Source: Syntrophomonas sp. (lineage in GTDB: Bacteria > Bacillota > Syntrophomonadia > Syntrophomonadales > Syntrophomonadaceae). From it: DNA of 31,736 bases. Of this stretch, positions 8,822 to 16,679 are shown piece by piece (the first letter of the stretch is position 1; each line of letters opens with the position of its first letter). A program made the position numbers and the translations under genes. Location: positions 1-31,736 of the forward strand of contig PWPP01000060.1 of the NCBI GenBank assembly GCA_003558625.1, written 5' to 3'. Under the pieces are notes generated by a model, which was not told the DNA's origin, did not search any database, and saw nothing but the letters and a program-made list of their open reading frames with translations.

Positions 8822-10039
8822 ATGCTGTGGGACACCATGGACAGAGAATGGTTTCTACAAGATAATGCTAAGAAAATACACATTGTAGACACCACCCTGA
8901 GAGACGGGGAGCAGACCGCCGGGGTAGTTTTTGCCAATGAAGAGAAGATCAGGATTGCCCGTTATCTGGATGCTATGGGAATAGACCAGATTGAAGCCGG
9001 GATTCCGGTTATGGGAGGGGCAGAAAAGGAATGCATCAAAAGGATTGTAAACTTAGGGCTTAAATCCAGTATTATGGCCTGGAACCGGGCCAATATACAG
9101 GATATTAAAGAATCCATCGATTGTGGGGTGGATTCAGTAGCCATATCGATTTCTACATCAGACATCCATATCGAACACAAGCTTCATACTACCCGGGAAG
9201 ATGTCTTGCGCCGCATGTCTGATGCGGTTAAATATGCCAAAGACCATGAGCTGTATGTGTCCGTCAATGCTGAAGATGCTTCCCGTTCCAATATGGAATT
9301 TCTGACTGAATTTGCCCTGGTGGCGAAACGGGCGGGAGCAAACCGGCTACGGTTTTGTGATACCGTGGGAATCCTAAACCCGCTAACTACCTACCGTTAT
9401 ATCAAGACCTTAATTAATGCCGTGGGTCTGGAAATTGAGATGCATACCCACAATGACTTTGGTATGGCCACAGCCAATGCCCTGGCCGGGGTTTATGCCG
9501 AGGCGAATTATGTCGGAGTAACCATTAACGGTTTGGGAGAGAGGGCCGGAAATGCCTGTTTGCAGGAAGTGATTATGAGCCTGAAATATTTACTTAATAT
9601 TGATTTGCAATATGATACCACTCTTTTTCGGGAAGTGGCTTTATATGTAGCCCGGGCATCAGGTAGAATACTACCTGTCAGCAAGCCCATTGTGGGCGCC
9701 AATATATTTGCTCATGAATCGGGGATCCATGGGGACGGTGTTATTAAAAACCCCCTTACTTATGAAGTGTTTGAGCCGGAAGAAGTGGGATTGGAAAGGC
9801 AGATTGTGATTGGGAAGCATTCGGGTTCAGCGTCTATCCGTTTTAAATTTGCCACCGAGTATGGGATCCAGCTGACAGATGAGGAAACCCAGGATATTTT
9901 GAGTCGGGTCAGGCAGATGTCTGTTGATATGAAAAGATCTCTTTTTGACAAGGAACTGATGTATATTTATGAGGAATATATAATGGAGAGAGGGGTAAAA
10001 CTTGGGCAAGACGATAGCAGAGAAAATATTATCCTATAA
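8822..10039 (+). CDS. Homocitrate-synthase-like enzyme, likely Re-citrate synthase
   Basis: A 405-residue member of the HMGL-like/isopropylmalate-synthase superfamily, which condenses acetyl-CoA with a 2-oxo acid on a metal-bound TIM barrel. Visible are the D-T-T-L-R-D-G-E-Q signature (about residues 23-31), the metal site E-M-H-T-H-N-D-F-G-M-A-T-A-N-A, N-G-L-G-E-R-A-G-N-A, and H-E-S-G-I-H-G-D-G followed by I-G-K-H-S-G-S. By sequence alone it is closest to NifV-type homocitrate synthases. Its setting argues for Re-type citrate synthase, known in Clostridium kluyveri and other anaerobes, because aconitase-type subunits and an NADP isocitrate dehydrogenase follow directly and no nif or lysine gene is near. 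There is no long C-terminal regulatory domain of LeuA type. GAGGAG lies at 8810-8815, overlapping the gatB stop. The exact substrate cannot be settled from sequence. Confidence 0.8.
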   Translation: MLWDTMDREWFLQDNAKKIHIVDTTLRDGEQTAGVVFANEEKIRIARYLDAMGIDQIEAGIPVMGGAEKECIKRIVNLGLKSSIMAWNRANIQDIKESIDCGVDSVAISISTSDIHIEHKLHTTREDVLRRMSDAVKYAKDHELYVSVNAEDASRSNMEFLTEFALVAKRAGANRLRFCDTVGILNPLTTYRYIKTLINAVGLEIEMHTHNDFGMATANALAGVYAEANYVGVTINGLGERAGNACLQEVIMSLKYLLNIDLQYDTTLFREVALYVARASGRILPVSKPIVGANIFAHESGIHGDGVIKNPLTYEVFEPEEVGLERQIVIGKHSGSASIRFKFATEYGIQLTDEETQDILSRVRQMSVDMKRSLFDKELMYIYEEYIMERGVKLGQDDSRENIIL

Positions 10040-11255
10040 AAGTGGGAAAAACGCCAAAGCGAATGATATTGTAATTGCCGATTTAGACTTTGTCATGGGC
10101 CAGGATGGGACTTCTCCCTTAGCTATTCAGGCTTTTAATGAAATGAAAGCCGTAAGGGTCTTTGATCCTAAGCGGGTGGCAATGGTCATTGACCATAGTT
10201 CCCCCAGCCCTTTGCAGGGGGTTTCCCAACTGCACCAGCAGATGCGCCAGTTTGCCAGTGAACAGGGCATCATCCTCTACGACATTGGCGAGGGTGTTTG
10301 TCATCAGCTTCTTCCTGAACAGGGGCTGGTAGTTCCCGGTGACCTGATCATAGGAGCAGATTCACATACTTGTACGTATGGAGCCATTAATGCTTTTTCT
10401 ACCGGGGTGGGCTCAACCGATCTGGCGGCCGGAATTGTTTCCGGCAAGTTATGGTTCAAAGTACCAGAAACCATTAAATTTATTTGTAACGGAAAACTGC
10501 CTCCCGGTGTTTTTTCCAAGGATCTGATATTGTTTTTAATCGGAGATGTTACCGCCGATGGTGCTACCTACATGGCAGCAGAATATGTGGGGGAAGCCAT
10601 TAAAGATCTCTCGGTAGAGGCCCGCTTCACTATCAGCAATATGGCTATCGAAATGGGAGCCAAATGCGGTCTGATGGAGGGGGATGAAAAAACTGTTGCT
10701 TGGGTTAAGGCCCACAGCCAAAGAGATTTTGAATTGGTGCAAGCCGATGAGGACGCTGAGTATGCCCGGGTACTGGAATACGATGTATCTGATTTGGAGC
10801 CCCAGGTAGCCAAACCTCATACGGTGGATCATGTGGCACCGGTCGGAGAAGTCGCAGGAACCAGAATACACCAGGGGTTTATTGGCACCTGCACCAATGG
10901 AAGAATGGAAGATTTACGCATCGCCGCCCAGATATTGCAAGGGAAGAAGATTGCTCCGGATACCCGCTTCATTGTAGCGCCCTCTTCCCGGCAGGTAATG
11001 CTGGAGGCCATGGCGGAAGGGATTTTACAGATCCTGGTAGAAGCTGGAGCTGCAGTGGTGACTCCGGGATGTGGGCCTTGCGTGGGAACCCATAACGGGG
11101 TACCATCAGACGGAGAAAATGTTATATCCACAGCCAACCGTAATTTTAAAGGCCGCATGGGTAACAACCGTGCTTTTGTATACCTGGCATCACCGGCTAC
11201 GGTGGCAGCATCTATGTTAACGGGAAAAATAACGGATCCCCGGGAGTTTTTCTAA
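10002..11255 (+). CDS. Aconitase/isopropylmalate-isomerase family, large subunit
   Basis: A 417-residue LeuC-like [4Fe-4S] hydro-lyase large subunit; with the small subunit that follows it should interconvert citrate and isocitrate here. Cluster ligands are Cys297 (G-T-C-T-N-G-R) and Cys357/Cys360 (T-P-G-C-G-P-C-V-G-T-H-N-G-V). Other family motifs are I-D-H, G-A-D-S-H-T-C-T-Y-G-A and F-K-G-R-M-G. The start is a TTG at 10002, giving M-G-K-T-I-A-E-K-I-L as in family members, with AGGGG six bases upstream. This start lies inside the end of the synthase gene, a 38-base overlap. Two-subunit LeuCD-type proteins serve as isopropylmalate isomerase, homoaconitase or aconitase; the neighbouring isocitrate dehydrogenase favours the aconitase role, and leucine-pathway partners (leuA, leuB) are absent. 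Confidence 0.85.
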   Translation: MGKTIAEKILSYKSGKNAKANDIVIADLDFVMGQDGTSPLAIQAFNEMKAVRVFDPKRVAMVIDHSSPSPLQGVSQLHQQMRQFASEQGIILYDIGEGVCHQLLPEQGLVVPGDLIIGADSHTCTYGAINAFSTGVGSTDLAAGIVSGKLWFKVPETIKFICNGKLPPGVFSKDLILFLIGDVTADGATYMAAEYVGEAIKDLSVEARFTISNMAIEMGAKCGLMEGDEKTVAWVKAHSQRDFELVQADEDAEYARVLEYDVSDLEPQVAKPHTVDHVAPVGEVAGTRIHQGFIGTCTNGRMEDLRIAAQILQGKKIAPDTRFIVAPSSRQVMLEAMAEGILQILVEAGAAVVTPGCGPCVGTHNGVPSDGENVISTANRNFKGRMGNNRAFVYLASPATVAASMLTGKITDPREFF

Positions 11256-11348
11256 AAAATCCCGATCAGAGGCGGTTATATTAACCGTTGCTACCAGGGA
11301 AACGGTATAAAAGGGAAATAAGATTCCGAGGTGAAAAAGGGGGATATC

Positions 11349-11855
11349 ATGTATTTAAAAGGAAAAGCACACAAATTTGGCAATGATGTAAATACGGATT
11401 ATATTATTTCCGGGCGCTATAAATTTAAGACCCTGGACATGAAGGAATTGGCCCGGCATGTCATGGAAGACCTGGATCCGGAATTCTATGCCAGGATCAA
11501 AAAAGGTGATTTTATCGTTGCCGGCAAAAATTTCGGCTGTGGTTCGTCCCGGGAACAAGCTCCCCTGGCTATCATTAATGCTGACATCAGTGCGGTGATT
11601 GCCAAATCCTTTGCCCGTATTTTTTATCGCAACTGCATCAACACCGGTTTGCCACTGGTGGAGTGCGATACCGATCTTATCGAACCGGGAGATGAGTTGG
11701 AAATTGATCTTAATCAGGGGATATTGAAAAATATGACCCGGGGGATCGATATTCCCATTACTCCTCTGCCGCCGGTTATGTTGAAGATCCTGGACGATGG
11801 AGGATTAGTGGAACATTTTAAAAAATACGGTACGTTTAATCTGACGGAAAAATAA
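11349..11855 (+). CDS. Aconitase/isopropylmalate-isomerase family, small subunit
   Basis: A 168-residue LeuD-like swivelling subunit that completes the active site of the preceding large subunit. Motifs: G-N-D-V-N-T-D-Y-I-I-S-G-R-Y near the start, the substrate-binding loop that decides specificity in this family, and G-K-N-F-G-C-G-S-S-R-E-Q-A-P-L-A-I. The frame is open to a GTG at 11331, but ATG 11349 has AAGGGGG at 11335-11342 and begins M-Y-L-K-G-K-A-H-K-F-G, the normal N-terminus. The loop reading I-S-G-R-Y-K-F-K differs from the usual I-I-P-x-R-Y-L of LeuD, so a non-leucine substrate is plausible. A 93-base gap with a small inverted repeat (11273-11287) separates it from the large subunit gene. 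Confidence 0.87.
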   Translation: MYLKGKAHKFGNDVNTDYIISGRYKFKTLDMKELARHVMEDLDPEFYARIKKGDFIVAGKNFGCGSSREQAPLAIINADISAVIAKSFARIFYRNCINTGLPLVECDTDLIEPGDELEIDLNQGILKNMTRGIDIPITPLPPVMLKILDDGGLVEHFKKYGTFNLTEK

Positions 11856-11872
11856 AGAATTACGAGGATTGC

Positions 11873-11917
11873 CTACCCTTGAATACCAGGGGATATTTGG
11901 ATTCCCCCTGGGGGTAG
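11873..11917 (+). repeat. Bulged inverted repeat between aconitase small subunit and icd
   Basis: CTACCC (11873-11878) pairs with GGGTAG (11112-type arm at 11912-11917), and CCAGGGG (11886-11892) pairs with CCCCTGG (11905-11911). The two stems stack with a 7-base bulge on the left and a 12-base loop. There is no T run, so it is not a simple terminator. It could set mRNA processing or stability between the two genes. Confidence 0.55.
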
Positions 11918-11976
11918 ATGCACTCCGGATCTTACCATGGCCGGGGTGAACTAATATGTATGAGGAGGGCAAAGAC

Positions 11977-13266
11977 ATGGTTGAACATAAAACAGAGAAG
12001 AGTCCTCAGGTTATTACCATGACGGATGGAATCCTGCAGGTCCCTGATTATCCCATTATCCCCTTTATTGAAGGAGACGGAACGGGACCGGATATTTGGG
12101 CAGCCGCATCCAGGGTTATTGACGCAGCCGTTGAAAAGGCCTACCGGGGGCAAAAGAAGATTATTTGGCAGGAAATACTGGCCGGGGAAAAAGCCTACCT
12201 ACAAACAGGTGAATGGCTTCCTTCCCGGACTTTGGATGAAATAAGAGAAAAAATGGTGGCCATAAAAGGGCCTTTAACCACGCCCGTAGGAGGCGGAATC
12301 CGTTCTCTGAATGTGGCTTTGCGCCAGGAATTGGATCTTTATGCTTGTATGCGGCCGGTACGCTATTTCCAGGGGGTACCGTCTCCCTTAAAACGCCCCG
12401 AAGACACAGACATGGTCATTTTCAGGGAAAACACAGAAGACATCTATGCCGGCATTGAATATGAAAGCGGCTCAGAGCAGGTAAAAAAATTAATTGCCTT
12501 TTTGCAACAGGAAATGGGGACCAATAAAATCAAGTTCCCGGCTACTTCTGCCCTGGGCATAAAACCCATTTCCGAAGAAGGAACCAAAAGACTGGTCCGG
12601 GCAGCTCTGACATATGCCCTGGATGAAGGCCGAAAAAGCGTCACCATCGTACACAAAGGGAATATTATGAAATTTACCGAAGGGGCTTTCAAACAATGGG
12701 CTTTTGAACTGGCGGAGACAGAATTTGGGGACCGGGTCTTTACCTGGGATCAATATGACCGGATCAAAGAGGCACAGGGTGAGGAAGCAGCCAACGAAGC
12801 CCAGCGAAAAGCAGAAAGTGAAGGCAAGATCATTGTAAAAGATGCCATAGCCGACATATTTTTACAGCAGATTCTCACTCGACCCCGGGAATTTGATGTC
12901 ATAGCTACCATGAACCTGAACGGGGATTACATATCTGATGCGTTAGCGGCCCAGGTTGGGGGCATCGGGATCGCACCGGGAGCGAATATCAATTATGTTA
13001 CCGGGCATGCGGTATTTGAAGCTACCCATGGCACCGCTCCCAAATATGCTGGTCTGGATAAAGTGAATCCATCCTCGGTCCTGCTATCCGGAGTTATGAT
13101 GTTGCAGCATCTAAGATGGAACCAGGCGGCTGATATGATTATTAAAGCTTTGGAAAAAACCATCGCGGCCAAAACGGTTACCTATGACTTTGCCCGCTTG
13201 ATGGAGGGAGCAGTGGAACTCAAGACTTCAGAATTTGCCAACGAGATCATTAAAAACTTGAAGTAA
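11977..13266 (+). CDS. icd: Isocitrate dehydrogenase, NADP-dependent
   Basis: Oxidatively decarboxylates isocitrate to 2-oxoglutarate in the cytoplasm. 429 residues, like the E. coli-type homodimeric enzyme. The substrate loop G-G-G-I-R-S-L-N-V-A-L-R-Q holds Ser110, equivalent to the phosphorylated Ser113 of E. coli. NADP specificity is readable: H-G-T-A-P-K-Y-A-G-L-D-K-V-N-P carries the Lys-Tyr pair, and T-V-T-Y-D-F-A-R-L-M carries the Tyr and Arg that bind the 2'-phosphate. Homoisocitrate and NAD-type enzymes differ here, which is strong evidence that the cluster makes 2-oxoglutarate and not a lysine precursor. The frame opens at ATG 11956, but ATG 11977 has GAGGAGG eight bases upstream (11962-11968), and is chosen. 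Confidence 0.94.
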   Translation: MVEHKTEKSPQVITMTDGILQVPDYPIIPFIEGDGTGPDIWAAASRVIDAAVEKAYRGQKKIIWQEILAGEKAYLQTGEWLPSRTLDEIREKMVAIKGPLTTPVGGGIRSLNVALRQELDLYACMRPVRYFQGVPSPLKRPEDTDMVIFRENTEDIYAGIEYESGSEQVKKLIAFLQQEMGTNKIKFPATSALGIKPISEEGTKRLVRAALTYALDEGRKSVTIVHKGNIMKFTEGAFKQWAFELAETEFGDRVFTWDQYDRIKEAQGEEAANEAQRKAESEGKIIVKDAIADIFLQQILTRPREFDVIATMNLNGDYISDALAAQVGGIGIAPGANINYVTGHAVFEATHGTAPKYAGLDKVNPSSVLLSGVMMLQHLRWNQAADMIIKALEKTIAAKTVTYDFARLMEGAVELKTSEFANEIIKNLK

Positions 13267-13323
13267 AGGCTCCACGCTCATTACGATGGCAAAAAAACAG
13301 TTTAAACAGATGGAGAACGTGTA

Positions 13324-14187
13324 ATGAAAATTATAGAGCTGTATAAAACACAAAAAAAGGTTTTATCCCTGGAGATCTTTCCCCCCAAAAAAGATTATCC
13401 TTTAACTACGATTTTTAATACCCTGGATGAGCTCAAGCTCCTCAATCCATCCTTTATTAGTGTTACTTATGGAGCCGGGGGCAGCAACCGCGGGAGGACG
13501 GTAGAAATTGCTTCTCGTATTAAGAATGAGTTTCATATAGAAGCCCTGGCCCATTTAACGTCTATTGGTCACTCCAGGGCTGAAGTAAATGCCTTGCTGG
13601 ATGAACTGCAGGGTAACAACATAGACAATGTATTGGCTTTAAGAGGAGATCTGCCTGAGGGCAGCGCGATCAACCTTAAGAACCAGGACTATACCTATGC
13701 TGCGGATTTAATCCGGGATATAAAAATACGCTCTGACTTTGGGATTGCGGCAGCGGCATATCCGGAAGGTCATCCGGAAAGTTCCAGCCTGGAAGAGGAC
13801 CTGGCGCACTTAAAGGCCAAAGTGGAAGTAGGGGTGGATTTTCTAATCACCCAGCTTTTTTTTGACAATGCCCTTTATTACCGTTTTATAGAGAGAGCGG
13901 GCAGTTTGGGCATTGATTGTCCCATTGTTCCCGGTATTTTTCCCCTGCTAAATATAAACCAGGTGCAAAAAATTAAAGAATTAAGCCAGGCGAGCATAAA
14001 CCCAGAGCTGCTAAAGCAGCTGGAAAAATACCGCCACCAGCCCGCAGAAATGGAAAAAACCGGGATCGAATATGCTACCAGGCAAACGGAGGACTTGCTG
14101 CAAAACCAGGTTCCCGGGGTGCATCTTTACACCATGAATAAATCAGGGCAGATCATGGAAATTGTCCAGAATGTGGGTTTGGCATGA
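13324..14187 (+). CDS. metF: 5,10-methylenetetrahydrofolate reductase
   Basis: A flavin TIM-barrel enzyme that reduces methylene-THF to methyl-THF, for methionine synthesis or for the methyl branch of the Wood-Ljungdahl pathway. 287 residues, normal for bacterial MetF. Signatures: S-L-E-I-F-P-P-K (catalytic Glu), S-V-T-Y-G-A-G-G-S, A-H-L-T, A-L-R-G-D-L-P (flavin-contact Asp) and F-L-I-T-Q-L-F-F-D-N. It lies 57 bases after icd and is the last gene before a strong terminator, so it is probably co-transcribed with the citrate branch. No metV (the partner in acetogens) is adjacent, and the hdr genes are 14 kb away. Confidence 0.94.
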   Translation: MKIIELYKTQKKVLSLEIFPPKKDYPLTTIFNTLDELKLLNPSFISVTYGAGGSNRGRTVEIASRIKNEFHIEALAHLTSIGHSRAEVNALLDELQGNNIDNVLALRGDLPEGSAINLKNQDYTYAADLIRDIKIRSDFGIAAAAYPEGHPESSSLEEDLAHLKAKVEVGVDFLITQLFFDNALYYRFIERAGSLGIDCPIVPGIFPLLNINQVQKIKELSQASINPELLKQLEKYRHQPAEMEKTGIEYATRQTEDLLQNQVPGVHLYTMNKSGQIMEIVQNVGLA

Positions 14188-14208
14188 TCTTATCCCGGAG
14201 AAGCCGAT

Positions 14209-14246
14209 AAAAATTCTGGGGGGAGGCAACTCCCCCCAGAATTTTT
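14209..14246. terminator. Perfect bidirectional terminator after metF
   Basis: A perfect 17-bp stem (14209-14225 with 14230-14246) closed by a GCAA loop, a GNRA tetraloop. The stem starts with AAAAA and ends with TTTTT, so it should terminate in both directions. It closes the long gatC-to-metF transcript. Confidence 0.93.
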
Positions 14247-14361
14247 AGCAGACAAAAAAATCGGGATCGCTTTTTTTTGCAACCGGGTGTGGATTATCGA
14301 GAAGATTTTGCTTGGTTGCTACATTCCTGAAAAACCAGGCTAAGCGCAAAGGAAGTGAAAA

Positions 14362-15186
14362 ATGTCTTACTGGGAAGCGGTTATATTCGGATTGGTTCAA
14401 GGGATTACTGAATTTTTGCCTATATCCAGCACCGCCCATATTGTTATCACGGAATTAATCCTGGGTTGGGATTTTCCCGGGCTGCATTTTGAAATCTGGC
14501 TGCATCTGGCTTCAGTCTTAGCTGTTATCCTTTATTTTCGCCGGGATCTGATGGAGGTGATAAAGGGCACCATACAATTTATCATCAAGCCCTCGCCGAA
14601 TACCCGGGAATATTTTTTCTTTAGCCTCTATCTGGTCATAGCCACCATCATTACCGGAGGCTTGGGACTACTCCTCAAAGGATTGGCATTAGATGCCATG
14701 AAAACTCCGCCTTTTATTGCCGCTGCACTGCTAGTGACCGGGATTTTATTGATTTTTATCGAGAGATTTCATCATTATGGCAGGCGCGAGGCGCGGGAAA
14801 TGAAAATCAGTGATGCAGTTATCGTTGGATTGGGACAAACCTTAGCGGTTTTGCCAGGGATATCCCGGGCCGGTATCACCCTGGTTACTGCCTTATGGGT
14901 CGGGTTATCCAGGGAAACCGCGGTTCGTTTTTCTTTTTTACTGTCTATTCCGGTCATTTTGGGTTCCTCGGTCTTGCTGTTTGGAGAGCTGGATAACAGC
15001 ATCTGGGTTCAGACCGATGCAGGGCCACTATTAGTAGCCTTTGGGGCGGCCTTTTTTTTCTCGTTTATTGGTATTTACTGGTTAATTGATTTTTTGAAAA
15101 AAAGCAAATTGATCTACTTTGCCTTCTATTGTTTCTTACTGGCTGCCTTTGTCTTTTTCTTTTTGGAACCCGGGGCAACTTTTTAA
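14362..15186 (+). CDS. uppP: Undecaprenyl-diphosphatase UppP/BacA
   Basis: An integral membrane phosphatase that recycles undecaprenyl diphosphate to the monophosphate lipid carrier of cell wall synthesis; it also confers bacitracin tolerance. 274 residues with about eight hydrophobic segments. The two catalytic signatures are present: G-L-V-Q-G-I-T-E-F-L-P-I-S-S-T-A-H near residues 10-26 and P-G-I-S-R-A-G-I-T ahead of the last helices. AAGGAAGTG lies a few bases before the ATG. It stands alone after the terminator and converges on the degV-like gene with only 51 bases between the stops. No terminator is visible in that gap. Confidence 0.95.
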   Translation: MSYWEAVIFGLVQGITEFLPISSTAHIVITELILGWDFPGLHFEIWLHLASVLAVILYFRRDLMEVIKGTIQFIIKPSPNTREYFFFSLYLVIATIITGGLGLLLKGLALDAMKTPPFIAAALLVTGILLIFIERFHHYGRREAREMKISDAVIVGLGQTLAVLPGISRAGITLVTALWVGLSRETAVRFSFLLSIPVILGSSVLLFGELDNSIWVQTDAGPLLVAFGAAFFFSFIGIYWLIDFLKKSKLIYFAFYCFLLAAFVFFFLEPGATF

Positions 15187-15237
15187 TTGCATCAGCGGCA
15201 AACGTTCTGCCAACCTCAGTCAGGATTTCATGTTGGT

Positions 15238-16065
15238 TCAATAAAATGCTAGGCCCAGGGTTCCCGGTCCCACATGGGAACCTATGACAGGAAGGGGTTC
15301 ATAGATGTAGACAGGACCGGAATAGATGCGCTGTACTTGCTCCAACAATATTGAAGCTTCTGCCGCGGCGTCAACCTGGATGATGGCCACCTTTTCCAGG
15401 CCCTCGTGATCTTCCAGTAAAGACAGAATTTTTTTGATCGCCTTGGGGGAAGTCCGGACCTTTTTAAACAGTTTTATTTCCCCATCATGCAAATGTAAGA
15501 TGGGCTTTAATCTAAATATGTTGCCGATAAGCCCCCTGAGTTTGCTGATGCGCCCGCCCCGGGCCAGGTAATCCAGGTTATCTACCACAAAATACAGTTC
15601 CAGCCGGGACTGGAGGGCATAAATGGATTCAATGATCTGATGGGTTGATAAGCCTGTTTGCAGGAGCTCTCCGGCTTTAATGACTTGGAAAGCCAATCCG
15701 GCACAGGTGGAATGTGAATCAATAATATATATCTGTACTAAGGGGTTGTTGAGCAATTTTTCTGCCATTAGAGCCGATTGTATGGTTCCCGATAGACTGG
15801 CGGAAATCAATATAACCAGGGCTTCATCTCCGGGTTGCAATTGCTTAAAAATATGTAAAAAATCTCCTGCAGAAGGTTGTGAAGTGGTGGGGAAAACCGT
15901 TTCATTCCTTAAGCGGCCGTAAAATTCAGCATTGCTGGGGCCAAAACCCTCTTTGAAAGAATCATCAGGCATATTAACATTCAGGGGAATAACCTTAATC
16001 TGATATTGTGATATGATTTCAGCCGGGAGGGAACTGGTGCTGTCGGTTATAAGATATCTGGCCAT
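15238..16065 (-). CDS. DegV family fatty-acid-binding protein
   Basis: A 275-residue cytoplasmic DegV/FakB-type protein; the family binds a fatty acid and, in characterised Gram-positives, presents it to the kinase FakA. Signatures: I-T-D-S-T-S-S-L-P at the N-terminus, V-I-P-L-N-V-N, T-S-Q-P-S-A-G-D-F around the ligand pocket, I-S-A-S-L-S-G-T and I-D-S-H-S-T-C-A-G-L. The C-terminal G-S-H-V-G-P-G-T-L-G is the conserved headgroup loop. GAAGGAGGAG lies just upstream of the start. No FakA-like gene is in the window. A minus-strand terminator lies about 80 bases before the gene. Confidence 0.92.
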   Translation of the reverse strand: MARYLITDSTSSLPAEIISQYQIKVIPLNVNMPDDSFKEGFGPSNAEFYGRLRNETVFPTTSQPSAGDFLHIFKQLQPGDEALVILISASLSGTIQSALMAEKLLNNPLVQIYIIDSHSTCAGLAFQVIKAGELLQTGLSTHQIIESIYALQSRLELYFVVDNLDYLARGGRISKLRGLIGNIFRLKPILHLHDGEIKLFKKVRTSPKAIKKILSLLEDHEGLEKVAIIQVDAAAEASILLEQVQRIYSGPVYIYEPLPVIGSHVGPGTLGLAFY

Positions 16066-16140
16066 GAAACTCCTCCTTCTGTATTTGCGTTAAGCATAAT
16101 AAATAGATCGGATGTTTGCAATAAACTTTCGGGCTGCTTA

Positions 16141-16166
16141 AATAAAAAAGGACTGTTTAGTCCTTT
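16141..16166 (-). terminator. Minus-strand terminator upstream of degV-like gene
   Basis: AAAGGACT (16147-16154) and AGTCCTTT (16159-16166) form a perfect 8-bp stem with a four-base loop. Read on the minus strand, it is followed by a T run (complement of 16149-16141). It would stop leftward transcripts that start to its right, before the degV-like gene, so it ends either a small RNA or a leader. Confidence 0.75.
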
Positions 16167-16598
16167 GGATATTTGATCTGATATTCATCATGGTTTTCCT
16201 GTCAAGAAAAGGGGGGAATCATAAACCCGTTATGGCAGGACTGTTCTTTCCCCCGGCGGGTAAAGATTAATGGTGACTACTCTCATTTCTTAAATATCAT
16301 GACCTATATAGAAGGTTTTGGCAATATCTTTTTTGATCATCCAACCACGATTTTTAGATATCCCTGTGGGAGAAGGATCGAGCTGTGGAAGGAGCGGGCC
16401 CGGTCCGGCCCCTGGAAGTCTTAACCGGGCAAAATGATGGAACCGGGGTCGGCACTGCATTAGCCGTTATTGGCCAGGCAATCCAAATAGTGTAAGTTTA
16501 TCTTTCCGGAAGCGTAATCCTTGGTATATAAGAGGGTTTTGATGGTCATGCAGGTCTGGTAAAACCGCCTGGCTCATGCCAAAATGCCATCAGTGGAT

Positions 16599-16628
16599 TT
16601 AACTAAAAAAAGAAGGATTTCGCATTAT
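16599..16628 (+). promoter_or_regulatory. Possible sigma-A promoter of wall hydrolase gene
   Basis: TTAACT (16599-16604), an 18-base spacer and CATTAT (16623-16628), 52 bases before the start codon. Each box has two mismatches to consensus. Confidence 0.3.
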
Positions 16629-16679
16629 TTTTAGGGAAATACTAACGATATACAAAATACGGGGATGGGGGTTCAATTT

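Larger units (their letters stand above)
16066..16679. other. 614-bp intergenic region between divergent genes
   Basis: Separates the minus-strand degV-like gene from the plus-strand wall hydrolase. It holds a minus-strand terminator at 16141-16166, a possible plus promoter at 16599-16628 and otherwise no supported gene. One short frame on the plus strand (about 16372-16498) reads like ordinary protein but has no recognised family or start, and may be a gene remnant. Confidence 0.5.

Noticed and set aside
8822..13266. Cluster as an alpha-aminoadipate lysine pathway (homocitrate, homoaconitase, homoisocitrate)
   Set aside because: The dehydrogenase has the NADP-isocitrate-dehydrogenase cofactor residues and E. 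coli-type substrate loop, and no later lysine-pathway gene is present.
16372..16498. Short plus-strand frame with ordinary-looking protein (ends A-L-A-V-I-G-Q-A-I-Q-I-V)
   Set aside because: About 42 codons after a stop, no good start or ribosome binding site and no family recognised; kept only as a possible remnant.
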